From positions 186,001 through 250,000 of the forward strand of contig CAVVAY010000013.1 of NCBI GenBank assembly GCA_963746465.1: a stretch of 64,000 nt of DNA, in the 5' to 3' direction. Each line of letters opens with the position of its first letter. Position 1 is the stretch's first letter. The notes under the pieces were generated by a model, which saw nothing but the letters and a program-made list of their open reading frames with translations, was not told the DNA's origin and ran no database searches. The position numbers and the translations under genes were made by a program. Shown here piece after piece: positions 1 through 8,034 of the stretch. Source of the DNA: CAVVAY01 sp963746465 (lineage in GTDB: Bacteria; Actinomycetota; Actinomycetes; JACCUZ01).

Positions 1-1257
1 TCGTTCCTGCCGGCCTGGCAGCAGGTCGGCAGCCGGCTGCGTGGTGCCGCGGGGGTGCTGCGCGTCGTCGAGCAGCTGCAGGGCGCCCAGGTGCCGGCGT
101 CCGCCCTGGAGTCCCTGGTCCTGCCGGTCCGGGTGCAGGACTACTCCCCCGCCATGCTCGACGAGCTGTGCGCCGCCGGCGAGGTGCTCTGGCGCGGCCA
201 CGGGTCGCTGCCCGGCGGCGACGGCTGGGTGTCGCTGCACCTCGCCGACTCGGCCCACCTGACCATGCCCGCACCGGACCCGGTCGCCGTGACGACACCG
301 GTGCACCAGGCCGTGGTCGACGCCCTCGCCGGAGGCGGTGCGTTCTTCTTCCGCCGGCTCGCCGACGTGGCCGAGTCGACCGACGACGCCGAGCTGGTGT
401 CGGCGTTGTGGGACCTGGTCTGGTCGGGGCATGTCAGCAACGACACGCTGTCGCCGCTGCGCACGCTGGTCGCCAGCGGCGGCGCGCACAAGGCCCGGCG
501 CGTGGCGCCCCGCGGTCGCTACGGCCGCTCCCGCCCGACGATGCCGAGCCGCACCGGCCCACCGGTGGCCGCGGGCCGCTGGTCCCTGCTGCCCGAGGTC
601 GAGGCCGACCCCACCCGGCGGGCCGCGTCGCTGGCCGAGGTGCTGCTCGACCGGCACGGCGTGGTGATCCGCGGTGCGGTCGCGGCCGAGCGCGCCCCCG
701 GTGGCTTCGCGGCCGTCTACCGGGTGCTCGCGACCTTCGAGGAGACCGGACGTTGCCGGCGCGGCTACTTCGTCGAGGGCCTCGGGGCGGCGCAGTTCGC
801 GCTGCCCGGCGCCGTCGACCGGCTGCGCGCGGTCGGGACCGCCCTGGAGCGCTCGTCCGAGGGCTCGCGACCCACCGGCTCCGACGTCCCACGGGCTCTC
901 GTGCTCGCCGCCACCGACCCGGCGAACCCGTTCGGCGCGGCCGTTCCCTGGCCGGGCCGCGGCGAGGACGCCGGTCACAAGCCGGGTCGCAAGGCGGGCG
1001 CGCTGGTCGTGCTCGTCGACGGCCGGCTCGTGCTGTACGTCGAGCGCGGTGGGCGCACGCTGCTCACCTGGGACGACGAGCCCGGGCTGCTGCAGCCGGC
1101 CGTCGACGCGCTGTCCCTCGCGGTCCGCGAGGGACAGCTGGGCCGGCTGACCGTCGAGCGCGCGGACGGCGCCGGCGTCCTCGACTCACCCCTGGGGCGG
1201 GCGCTCGAGGAGGCCGGCTTCCACGCCACGCCGCGCGGCCTGCGCCTGCGCGGCTGA
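1..1257 (+). CDS. lhr: Lhr-family ATP-dependent helicase, C-terminal part (5' end outside window)
   Basis: The reading frame is open from the first base, so about the last 418 residues of a much longer protein are present and the helicase core is off the left edge. The remaining part matches the Lhr C-terminal region: a winged-helix-like stretch, then a segment of the type GRWSLLP followed by LAEVLLDRHGVVIRG, FxAVYRVLATFEETGRCRRGYFVEGLGAAQFALPG is recognisable piecewise, and it ends in a nucleic-acid-binding tail around GRKAGALVVLVDGRLVLY. Lhr proteins are superfamily 2 helicases linked to DNA repair. In actinobacteria the gene commonly neighbours a nei-type glycosylase, as here (5602). The frame is intact to its TGA stop, in contrast to the damaged genes that follow. 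Converges on the CHRD gene with a 20-bp gap. Confidence 0.85.
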   Translation, partial: SFLPAWQQVGSRLRGAAGVLRVVEQLQGAQVPASALESLVLPVRVQDYSPAMLDELCAAGEVLWRGHGSLPGGDGWVSLHLADSAHLTMPAPDPVAVTTPVHQAVVDALAGGGAFFFRRLADVAESTDDAELVSALWDLVWSGHVSNDTLSPLRTLVASGGAHKARRVAPRGRYGRSRPTMPSRTGPPVAAGRWSLLPEVEADPTRRAASLAEVLLDRHGVVIRGAVAAERAPGGFAAVYRVLATFEETGRCRRGYFVEGLGAAQFALPGAVDRLRAVGTALERSSEGSRPTGSDVPRALVLAATDPANPFGAAVPWPGRGEDAGHKPGRKAGALVVLVDGRLVLYVERGGRTLLTWDDEPGLLQPAVDALSLAVREGQLGRLTVERADGAGVLDSPLGRALEEAGFHATPRGLRLRG

Positions 1258-1277
1258 GCCGCTGACCGCCTTCTCTC

Positions 1278-1826
1278 TCAGTCGTCGCCGCGACCCTGGT
1301 CCCCGTCGAGCTGACCACGGATCTCGCCGCCCGGGACGAGGGTGGAGTGGACGTTGGCGTAGGCGACGCCGGCCCGCAGTGCCCGCACCAGCTCGTCGAA
1401 CTCCCCCGCGGTGATGAGCTGCGGCGTCGGACCGATGACGTCGGCCGGCCGGATGGTCCCGGTGACGGTCCCGCTGGGCGGGCAGGCCTGGGTGCCGGCC
1501 GGCCCGTTGCCGAGGTTGCTGCACAGGAACACCGAGATCCCACCGGCCACGTCCTTCTGACCGACGTGGATGTGCGCCTGGGTGACGTTGCCCTCCAGGC
1601 CGGAGTACCTGAGCTCGTACTGGATCTCGTCGGCCGACCGCGAGATCACCGCCCGGAAGGTGCCGCCACCGTCGGTCGAGACGGCCGGGACCTCCTCGTA
1701 GCCGACCAGGTCGGTGGAGAACTTCGACCGGCCACCGTCACCTGATGCGACCGCGGCGGTCACACCACCGACTCCCACCAGGGCGACGACGACGAGGACC
1801 ACCTTCAGACGGTGCAGCGCTGACAT
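1278..1826 (-). CDS. CHRD-domain secreted protein
   Basis: 182 residues. The N-terminus is a signal peptide or anchor: basic MSALHRLK, then a run of V/A/G to about residue 28. The rest is one CHRD domain, with the YEEVPAV start, the YSGLEGNVTQAHIHVG core and the closing ANVHSTLVPGGEIRGQL. CHRD domains are beta-rich extracellular modules first described in chordin; bacterial copies are usually secreted and of unknown role. I chose the ATG at 1826 because a GGAGAGG ribosome site lies 7 nt upstream; a longer in-frame extension to 1895 would place charged residues before the signal peptide. Transcribed divergently from the next gene. Confidence 0.8.
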   Translation of the reverse strand: MSALHRLKVVLVVVALVGVGGVTAAVASGDGGRSKFSTDLVGYEEVPAVSTDGGGTFRAVISRSADEIQYELRYSGLEGNVTQAHIHVGQKDVAGGISVFLCSNLGNGPAGTQACPPSGTVTGTIRPADVIGPTPQLITAGEFDELVRALRAGVAYANVHSTLVPGGEIRGQLDGDQGRGDD

Positions 1827-1940
1827 CTCGGCCACCTCTCCAGGCGGGCGATCCCGCCTCGGTTGGAACTGCTGCGGTTTCCCTCGACAGGTCAACGCCC
1901 CCGGCTACCGGGTCGGTTCATCCCGGCGCAGACTGCCGTC

Positions 1941-2384
1941 ATGTCCGGGACCGGGGAGCAGGGCGGGAGTTGGGCCGAACGGCGCGGCGACGCGGCAGCC
2001 GAGCACGCCGCCCGGCTCGACCGTCGGCGCGCCGCGGAGGCGCAGCAGGCGTCCGCGCTGCTCGCGGACTTCGTGCGGGAGGCCCAGGAGCGCCGGCTGC
2101 CGACGGTGGCATTGAGAGCCCGCGCGCTCAACGGCCGGACGCTCTACCGCACCGGCCTGACCGGCTGGTACCTGCGCCGCAACGGCACGGTCGCCGTCGA
2201 CGAGCAGGGCGACTTCTTCGTGATGTCCGCGCCGACCAGCATGCGGGCCCGGCTGCGAGGAGTGACGCTCACGCCGAGCGACCCACCGCTGGTGGTGGGC
2301 GCCGGCGGCCGGGACGGCGAGTCCATCCCGCTGCCGGACCTGCTCCGCCAGCGGCTGGCGGCCGGGGAGACCTGGGACCGGTGA
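1941..2384 (+). CDS. Hypothetical protein, 147 aa
   Basis: I do not recognise a named family. The first half is a charged, Ala/Arg-rich helix (residues about 10-60, probably coiled), followed by a compact segment containing LYRTGLTGWYLRRNGTVAVDEQG and ending LPDLLRQRLAAGETWDR. No membrane segment or signal peptide. Similar small proteins are found in actinobacteria next to sugar-lactone oxidases, and here its TGA overlaps the GTG start of the FAD oxidase by the GTGA pattern, so the two are probably translationally coupled. Start chosen at the ATG at 1941; an earlier in-frame ATG at 1863 would extend into the divergent promoter region. Confidence 0.65.
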   Translation: MSGTGEQGGSWAERRGDAAAEHAARLDRRRAAEAQQASALLADFVREAQERRLPTVALRARALNGRTLYRTGLTGWYLRRNGTVAVDEQGDFFVMSAPTSMRARLRGVTLTPSDPPLVVGAGGRDGESIPLPDLLRQRLAAGETWDR

Positions 2385-3650
2385 GCGGGCACCCGACCAA
2401 CTGGGCCCGCAACGTCACCTTCCGGGCCGAACGGGTGCACCGGCCGGACACGCGTGCACCAGCTGCAGGAGATCGTGCGGTCCAGCGACCGGGTCCGCGC
2501 GCTGGGCACCGGCCACTCGTTCAGCCCGGTCGCCGACACGACTGGCGACCTGGTCTCGGTGGCCGGGCTGCCGGTGCGGTTCGAGGTCGCACCCGACCGG
2601 TCGGCGGTGACGGTGAGCGCCGGACTCAGGTACGGCGAGGTGGCGACCCGGCTGCACGACGTGGGCCTCGCCCTGGACAACCTCGGCTCGCTGCCGCACA
2701 TCTCGGTCGCCGGGGCGGTCGCCACCGGCACCCACGGGTCGGGCGACCGGCTCGGCAGCCTGGCCACGGCGGTGGATCGGGCTCGAGCTGGTCAGCGCCG
2801 ACGGGGAGCTCCGCCGGCTGTCCCGCGAGCACGACGGCGACCGGTTTTCCGGCTGCGTGGTCGCGCTCGGCTGCCTGGGCGTCGTGACCGCGCTGACCCT
2901 GCGCGTCGGGCCGACGTACGACGTGGTCCAGCGGGTCTACGAGCGACCTGCCGTTCGAGCGGCTGCGCACCGACCTCGACACGGTCTTCGCGGCCGGCCG
3001 CAGCGTCAGCGTCTTCACGACCTGGGCCACCGACGCCGTCGACCAGGTCTGGGTGAAGCGCGGGGCCGACGACCCGCGTCCGGACCTCGGCGCAGCGTGG
3101 CTGGGCGCGCGGGCCGCGACCAGCCCACGTCACCCGGTCCCGGGGATGTCGCCGGCGAGCTGCACCGAGCAGCTCGGCGTGCCCGGGCCGTGGCACCAGC
3201 GGCTGCCGCACTTCCGGCTGGACCACACGCCGAGCAGCGGGATCGGAGCTGCAGACCGAGTACCTCGTCCCGCGCGAGCACGCCGTGGAGGCGCTGGACG
3301 CGATCGCTGCGATCCGCGACAGGTGGCGCCGGCGCTGCAGGTCGGCGAGCTGCGCACGGTCGCCGCGGACGACCTGTGGCTCAGCCCGGCGTACCGGACC
3401 GATGTCCTCGGCGCTGCACTTCACCTGGGTCGACGACGTCGACGCCGTCCGGCCGGTCGTGGCTGCCCTCGAGGCCCGGCTGCACGGCCTGCGGGCCCGC
3501 CCGCACTGGGGCAAGGTCTTCGGCACCGACCCGGACGAGGTCCGGGGGCTCTACCCGCGGCTGGCGGACTTCGCGGCGCTGCGCCGCGAGCTGGACCCGG
3601 GCAACGTGTTCGGCAACGAGATGGTCGACCGCTACCTCGGGACCGACTGA
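2381..3650 (+). pseudogene. FAD-linked sugar-1,4-lactone oxidase, coding frame broken by about six indels
   Basis: Piecing together the three frames gives one complete protein of the D-arabinono-1,4-lactone / L-gulonolactone oxidase family. Segments in order: NWARNVTFRAERVHRP; LQEIVRSSDRVRALGTGHSFSPVADT (FAD site); SVAGAVATGTHGSG; GCLGVVTALTLRVGPTY; the ALO-domain part HPVPGMSP...WHQRLPHFRLDHTPS; LALHFTW-like; and the C-terminal HWGKVF, LDPGNVFGNEMVDRYLG. Frame changes lie near 2452, 2776, 2944, 3245, 3321 and 3410. Five are extra bases and one is a missing base, and there are almost no stops inside the pieces. That pattern suggests recent or artefactual damage of a good gene, not old decay. 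Known members oxidise aldonolactones in ascorbate-like pathways using FAD. GTG start overlaps the upstream stop. Confidence 0.75.
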
Positions 3651-3979
3651 CGCATCCGCCAGGCGTCGGTGACCAGCTCCTTCAGGCGCGCGGCGCCGAC
3701 CTCGGCCAGCCGCACCATCACCAGTGGCCAGCCGTCGTAGCCCGGCGCGGTGAAGAACACCTCGGGCTCGCCCAGCAGGAGGGCCTGCTTCTCGGCCTCG
3801 TCGCCGACGAACAGCACCGCGACGTCGGTGCGGATGAGCCGTCGCTGGCCGGGCCGGCGCTCCGGGTAGGACCAGACGAACCCCTTGCCGGCCACCCGGA
3901 AGTCGAACCCCTCGCTCTCGATCTCCTCCACGTCAGGCAGGGCCAGGGCCAGCCGACGTACGTCATCGGCGTCAGCCAT
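3632..3979 (-). CDS. MmcQ/YjbR family protein
   Basis: 115 residues with the typical MmcQ/YjbR order: DVRRLALALPDVEE at the start, GFVWSYPERRPG, an RTDVAVLFV strand, EKQALLLGEPEVFFTAPGYDGWPLVMVRLAEV, and a final helix AARLKELVTDAWRM. The fold is CyaY-like and several homologues are described as DNA-binding, but a physiological role is not established. It overlaps the upstream acetyltransferase stop by 8 bp, and its own stop lies 19 bp inside the converging lactone oxidase gene. Intact frame. Confidence 0.8.
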   Translation of the reverse strand: MADADDVRRLALALPDVEEIESEGFDFRVAGKGFVWSYPERRPGQRRLIRTDVAVLFVGDEAEKQALLLGEPEVFFTAPGYDGWPLVMVRLAEVGAARLKELVTDAWRMRQSVPR

Positions 3980-4493
3980 CGCCGGTCGCCCCGGAGCCGA
4001 GCGGGCGTTCGTACCACCGGACGTCCCACCACCGGCCGAGCTTGCGGCCGGCCTCCGACCAGGTGCCGACCAGCCGGTAGCCCAGGTGCCGGTGCAGCGC
4101 CTCGGAGGCGTCGTTGGGGACCGCGACGAGCGCGAACGCCCGGTGCAGGTCCTCGTCGGCGAGGACCTCGAGCAACGCCGACCCGAGCAGGCTGCCGAGA
4201 CCGCGACCGGTTGCGTTCGGGTCGAGGTACACCGACGTCTCGACCGACCGCGCGTACGCCGGGCGCGGCCGCAGCGGCCCGCTGGACGACCAGCCGAGCA
4301 GCCGGCCGGACTCCTCCGCGACCAGCAACCGGTGCGGACCGGTCGCTGCGTGCTGCTCCAACCAGCCGCGCCGCGCGCCCAGACTCTGCTCCTCCACGTC
4401 GAAGGTGGCGCCGCTGGTACGGACGTAGTGGTTGTAGATGCGGGTCAGCTCGGGCAGGTCGGCCGGCCGCCCGGTGCGCACCACCGGTGCCAC
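3972..4493 (-). CDS. GNAT acetyltransferase, phosphinothricin acetyltransferase (PAT/Bar)-like
   Basis: 173 residues. The N-terminal pattern RxGRPADLPELTRIYNHYVRTSGATFD is characteristic of the PAT/Bar branch of GNAT enzymes. The acetyl-CoA loop reads VYLDPNATGRGLGSLLGSALL, and the C-terminal HLGYRLVGTWSEAGRKLGRWWDV also fits. Characterised relatives acetylate phosphinothricin, methionine sulfone/sulfoximine or related amino acid analogues. This gene being a true herbicide-resistance determinant cannot be inferred; most chromosomal members have broader or unknown substrates. GTG start. The stop overlaps the MmcQ gene start, suggesting cotranscription. Confidence 0.8.
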   Translation of the reverse strand: MAPVVRTGRPADLPELTRIYNHYVRTSGATFDVEEQSLGARRGWLEQHAATGPHRLLVAEESGRLLGWSSSGPLRPRPAYARSVETSVYLDPNATGRGLGSLLGSALLEVLADEDLHRAFALVAVPNDASEALHRHLGYRLVGTWSEAGRKLGRWWDVRWYERPLGSGATGDG

Positions 4494-4533
4494 CGCTAGA
4501 ACACCTCGAGGATGGGGTTGACGGCGACGATCG

Positions 4534-4920
4534 TCACTCGGCGAGCTCCTCGGCGGTCAGGGCACGCAGGACGCACAGCTCGTTGCCGTCCGGGTCGGCG
4601 AGCACCACCCAGGACACGTCAGAGCCCTGGCCGACCGAGACCTGCCTCGCCCCCAGGCCCTCCAGCCGGGCCACCTCGGCGGCCTGGTCGTCCGGGCGCA
4701 GGTCGATGTGCAGCCGGTTCTTGGTGGCCTTCTCCTCGGGCACCCGCAGGAACAGCAGATCGGGTGAGACGCCGTCCTCCGGGCTGCCCTCGGGCGGCTC
4801 CAGGACGACCTCGTCGGCGGTGTCGTAGGTGCGCCGCCAGCCCAGGGCCGCCTCCCAGAACGGCGCGAGGCGCGCGGGATCGGTGGTGTCGATGCAGACG
4901 CACTGCCAGCGGAGGCTCAT
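4534..4920 (-). CDS. Glyoxalase/VOC-like protein
   Basis: 128 residues, one glyoxalase-like (VOC superfamily) domain: strand-helix start QCVCIDTTDPARLAPFWEAALGW, middle DLLFLRVPEEKATKNRLHIDLRP with the usual metal-position His, and the final VLADPDGNELCVL motif. The family includes lyases, dioxygenases and antibiotic-binding proteins; the substrate is not predictable here. ATG at 4920; an upstream extension in the same frame has no plausible sequence. Lies between the monooxygenase-like gene and the PAT-like gene, all on the minus strand with short gaps, so probably one transcript. Intact frame. Confidence 0.75.
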   Translation of the reverse strand: MSLRWQCVCIDTTDPARLAPFWEAALGWRRTYDTADEVVLEPPEGSPEDGVSPDLLFLRVPEEKATKNRLHIDLRPDDQAAEVARLEGLGARQVSVGQGSDVSWVVLADPDGNELCVLRALTAEELAE

Positions 4921-4982
4921 GGTCCGACCCAACCGGAGACCACCGACGATGTCGAACAGGTTCCGCCCTCGCCGGCCGGCTG

Positions 4983-5537
4983 TCAGCGCCTCCCGTAGAG
5001 GAAGCGGCGGAACAACCTGGTGATGCGCGGCATGACCAGCCAGGTCATCAGGCCGGTCAGGGTGCCCGAGAACACCAGGGTCCGGGCGACCAGCGGCCAG
5101 TCCGACAGCAGCGGCAGGACGGTGAGGTTCATCAGCAGCACCAGCGGGACGATGGCCGTGAGGGTGACGAGGAACATCTTCCAGCGCGGCGGGGCCGGGG
5201 CTGTGCGACCGGGCAGCGAGAACCACGTCTCCAGCCCGGAGACCCGCTCGACGCCGGTCTCCTGGACCAGGTCGTCGGCCTTGTGCAGCCACGCCGCGCG
5301 CTCGGGCGAGCTCTCCCAGCGCTCCAGCGACTGTGGGTCGGCGAACCGGTAGACCACGTGCCAGTCCTGGTCGACGGTGTGCGGCCGCAGCACCCCGGAG
5401 CCGAGGAAGCCCGGAAAGCGGCAGGCAGCGCCGATGATGCCGTCGTACCACTGCTCGAACTCGCGCTCCCTGCCGACGGCGACGCGCCGCGCCACCGTGA
5501 CGGTGACCGGTTCAGCGGTGCGGGACAGCAGGCTCAT
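4983..5537 (-). CDS. Antibiotic biosynthesis monooxygenase (ABM)-domain membrane protein
   Basis: 184 residues in two parts. Residues 10-100 are an ABM/dimeric alpha-beta barrel domain (VTVTVARRVAVGREREFEQWYDGI, FPGFLGSGVLRP, WHVVYRFADPQSLERWESSPERAAWLHKA). Residues about 115-175 hold two hydrophobic membrane segments (MFLVTLTAIVPLVLLMNLTVLP and a second around LVFSGTLTGLMTWLV), ending in a basic tail. This ABM-plus-two-helices layout recurs in bacteria but its function is unknown; the name does not show that it makes an antibiotic. ATG at 5537 is preceded directly by GGGAGAGGAG. Divergent from nei with a 64-bp gap. Confidence 0.75.
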   Translation of the reverse strand: MSLLSRTAEPVTVTVARRVAVGREREFEQWYDGIIGAACRFPGFLGSGVLRPHTVDQDWHVVYRFADPQSLERWESSPERAAWLHKADDLVQETGVERVSGLETWFSLPGRTAPAPPRWKMFLVTLTAIVPLVLLMNLTVLPLLSDWPLVARTLVFSGTLTGLMTWLVMPRITRLFRRFLYGRR

Positions 5538-5601
5538 CTCCTCTCCCAAGCGTCCGGCCCGGGTGCATCATCCCGCCGGCAGCGGAGACGATGGTCACAC
5601 C

Positions 5602-6439
5602 ATGCCCGAGGGAGACACCGTCTGGCTTGCCGGCCGCCGTCTGCACGACGCGCTCGCCGGCCGGCCGCTGACGCGCTCCGACTTCCGGGTGCCGCAGCTC
5701 GCCACGGCCGACCTGGCCGGCCGCACCGTCACCGAGGTCGTGAGCCGCGGCAAGCACCTGCTGTTCCGGCTCGACGGGACGGCTGACGACCTCTGACCCT
5801 GCACACCCACTTCCGGATGGACGGGAGCTGGCACCTCTACCGGCCCGGCGAGCGCCGGCGCGGCGGGCCGGACTGGCAGGTGCGGGTGCTCCTGGAGAAC
5901 GCCGACTGGCAGGCGGTGGGCTACCGGCTGCCCGGTGGTCGAGCTGATCGCCGCGCGACCGCGAGGCCGAGGCCGTCGGGCACCTGGGCCCGGACCTGCT
6001 CGGCCCGGACTGGGACCCGGCCGAGGCGGTCCGCCGGCTGGCCGCCGACCCGGACCGCGAGGTCGGCCAGGCGCTGCTCGACCAGCGCAACCTGGCCGGC
6101 ATCGGCAACCTCTACAAGACCGAGGTCTGCTTCCTGCCGGGCTTCTCGCCCTGGACACCGGTGCGCGAGGTGCGACCTGGACGCGGTCGTCGACGCGCTC
6201 GCACCGACTGCTGGACGTGAACAAGGAGCACGCGTGGCAGAGCACCACCGGCATCCAGCGCCGCGGGCAGGACCACTGGGTCTTCGAGCGGCAGGGCCGG
6301 CCGTGCCTGCGCTGCGGCACCACGATCGTCAGTGCGCACCAGGGCGCCGCGCCCTACCAGCGGATCTCCTACTGGTGCCCGCGCGTGCCAGCCGGGGCCG
6401 TCCCCCGAGACCACGAACGCCCGTCCACACCCCCGTTGA
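5602..6439 (+). pseudogene. nei: Endonuclease VIII / Nei-type DNA glycosylase, broken by about six indels
   Basis: Reconstructed across frames, this is a full FPG/Nei glycosylase-AP lyase: catalytic N-terminal MPEGDTVW (Pro2, Glu3), SRGKHLLFRLDG, then LTLHTHFRMDGSWHLY, the H2TH helices QALLDQRNLAGIGNLYKTE, and a C-terminal zinc finger CLRCGTT...YWCPRCQ. Frame changes are near 5793 (missing base), 5933, 5956, 6173, 6201 and 6384 (extra bases). Restoring them gives uninterrupted family sequence, so sequence error is more likely than true inactivation. Nei enzymes remove oxidised pyrimidines. The lhr-nei-clgR neighbourhood is common in actinobacteria. The end shown is the TGA of the last frame; the true stop may be earlier. 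Confidence 0.8.
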
Positions 6440-6456
6440 CGTGGGGTGGACGGGCG
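6418..6456. terminator. Bidirectional hairpin terminator between nei and clgR
   Basis: Inverted repeat with arms CGCCCGTCCAC (6418-6428) and GTGGACGGGCG (6446-6456), extended by C/G pairs, around a short AT-containing loop. It lies exactly where the plus-strand nei and minus-strand clgR converge, so it could stop both. There is no T-tract, which is common for terminators in very GC-rich genomes. Confidence 0.65.
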
Positions 6457-6490
6457 GTCGTTGGGCAGGTCGTACCCCGCAGGGCCCCCG

Positions 6491-6787
6491 CTATGCGGCG
6501 ACGTTGGTGACGTGCAGCGTGGTCGGCGCGGCGGCCGGCACCTCGGGCAGCGTCTCGGCCAGCGCCAGGTTGTCGCTCACCTCGCGCAGCACCTCGGAGA
6601 GCGGGACGTCCAACGCCTCGCAGATGGAGCCCAGCAGCTCGGAGGACGCTTCCTTCTGGCCACGCTCGACCTCGGAGAGGTAGCCGAGGGACACCCGGGC
6701 GGCGCCGGAGACCTCGCGCAGGGTGCGGCCCTGGTCGCGGCGGCGCTCGCGAAGGACGTCGCCGAGCAGGCGGCGGAGCAGGATCAT
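6491..6787 (-). CDS. clgR: ClgR-type XRE family transcriptional regulator
   Basis: 98 residues. A Cro/CI-type helix-turn-helix covers residues about 8-62: LGDVLRERRRDQGRTLREVSGAARVSLGYLSEVERGQKEASSELL is recognisable in parts and matches ClgR closely. In Streptomyces, Corynebacterium and Mycobacterium, ClgR activates clp protease and chaperone genes. The protein ends in two alanines; in Streptomyces, ClgR turnover by ClpP depends on such a C-terminus (established for that genus, inferred here). GGGAGG lies 7 nt before the ATG. Downstream of cinA and pgsA, the usual actinobacterial order. Intact although its neighbours are frameshifted. Confidence 0.85.
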   Translation of the reverse strand: MILLRRLLGDVLRERRRDQGRTLREVSGAARVSLGYLSEVERGQKEASSELLGSICEALDVPLSEVLREVSDNLALAETLPEVPAAAPTTLHVTNVAA

Positions 6788-6878
6788 CCGGACGCCTCCC
6801 TCTCTGCGGTGCGCGATCATCCCGGCGTGTCTCCACCGTATCCGGTGCGGCACGGTGCGTCCGAGTGTAACGCTGTAA

Positions 6879-7417
6879 TCATCCCGCCGTCGTTCCCGCC
6901 GTGGCCAGCGCGTCCCGCAGCAGCGCCAGCGCGGCCGCACCGTCGCCGCGCCGCACCGCGGCCCGGTCGCCGGGAAGGTCCAGCCGCTCGGAGCGGCCGC
7001 CGCCCGGGCCGGCGACCGCCAGGTGCGACCTCCCCGGGCGGCCGGCCGTCCTGCGGGTCCGGTCCGGCCACCCCGGTCGTCGCCAGCCCCTAGGTCGCAC
7101 CGAGCCGGTCGCGGACACCGGCGGCCATCGCAGCGGCGACCTCGCGGGTCCACCGCGCCCGCGCGCGCCAAGCAGCTCGGGGTCCACGCCCGAGCAGTGC
7201 CGCCTTGAGGTCGGTGGCGTAGGCGACGACGCCGCCGCGGAAGGTCGTCGAGGCGCCGGGCACGCCGGTCAGCGCGGCGCCGAGCGCTCCGCCGGTGAGC
7301 GACTCGGCGACGGCCACCGTCTCGCCGCGGGCCAGCAGCAGCGCGTGCACCTCGCCGGCGAGCGGTCCACAGTTCCCGGCGACGTCACCGTGACCGCCGA
7401 CATCCGCGTGCGCTCAC
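6879..7417 (-). pseudogene. cinA: CinA C-terminal-type nicotinamide-nucleotide amidohydrolase, disrupted
   Basis: The stand-alone CinA C-terminal domain (NMN deamidase) is clear when frames are joined: HALLLARGETVAVAESLTGG, GVPGASTTFRGGVVAYATDLKAALLG, VDPELLGARG, EVAAAMAAGVRDRLGAT, TTGVAGPDPQDGRPPGEV and a C-terminal GDGAAALALLRDALATAG. Extra bases occur near 7026, 7147, 7160 and 7190 and near the start. In addition a TAG at 7090-7092 replaces the Tyr codon expected after RLGAT. The likely start is the GTG overlapping the pgsA stop (GTGA), which is the usual coupling in this operon. Given the neighbours, artefactual damage is the best explanation. Confidence 0.75.
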
Positions 7418-8034
7418 GGCCGCTCGGCGCGCCGGGCCCGCTTGAGCACGGTGCGCTGGGAGGTCCGGCGCAGGCGTACGGCGCGCTGCCACGTAGTCGA
7501 CACCGGTCACGACGGTCACCACGACGGCGACGTACATGATGAGCAGCGCCACGTCGTCCAGGACGCCACCCAGCGGCAGGATGAGCAGGCCGATCGCCGA
7601 GCGACTGCAGCAGCGTCTTCACCTTGCCGCCACGACTGGCCGGCATCACCCCGTGCCTGATCACGTACAGGCGCAGCAGGGTGATGCCCGACCTCCCGCA
7701 CCAGGACGAGCACCGTGACCCACCACGGCAGCTCGTCGAGCAGCGACAGCCCGATCAGCGCGGCACCGATCAGCGCCTTGTCCGCGATCGGGTCAGCGAT
7801 CTTGCCGAAGTCGGTGACCAGCCCGCGCTTGCGGGCGATCTCACCGTCGACCCGGTCGGTCACCGAGGCCACGGCGAACGCGACGAAGGCCAGCACCCGC
7901 CACGCGTCGTCCTCCCCGTCGTCGTGGAACAGCGTGACGAGGAAGACCGGCACCAGCACCATGCGCAGCACGGTCAGGGCGTTGGCGATGTTCCACGCGC
8001 TGGCCTGCGGCGACGACGTCTCCGGCAACGTCAC
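7414..8034 (-). pseudogene. pgsA: CDP-diacylglycerol-glycerol-3-phosphate phosphatidyltransferase, disrupted
   Basis: Membrane enzyme of phosphatidylglycerol synthesis. The first 118 residues are intact: NIANALTVLRMVLVPVFLV (membrane segment) and the CDP-alcohol phosphotransferase signature DRVDGEIARKRG...FGKIADPIADK, followed by a hydrophobic VTVLVLVREVG segment. After that the frame moves near 7690, 7600 and 7455; the hidden remainder reads ITLLRLYVIRHGVMPASRGGKVKTLLQSL, then AIGLLILPLGG and YVAVVVTVVTGVDYV in pieces. PgsA is normally essential, so four-fold breakage is not credible biology. GTG start overlaps the rimO stop. Operon rimO-pgsA-cinA. Confidence 0.8.

Noticed and set aside
2381..3650. 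Lactone oxidase as a truly decayed gene
   Set aside because: Residues are well conserved between breaks, in-frame stops are absent, and the adjacent essential pgsA shows the same kind of breaks. Sequence error is favoured, though the gene is listed as broken as read.
3972..4493. PAT-like acetyltransferase as an acquired resistance gene
   Set aside because: No mobile element, ordinary composition, and the family is widespread on actinobacterial chromosomes.
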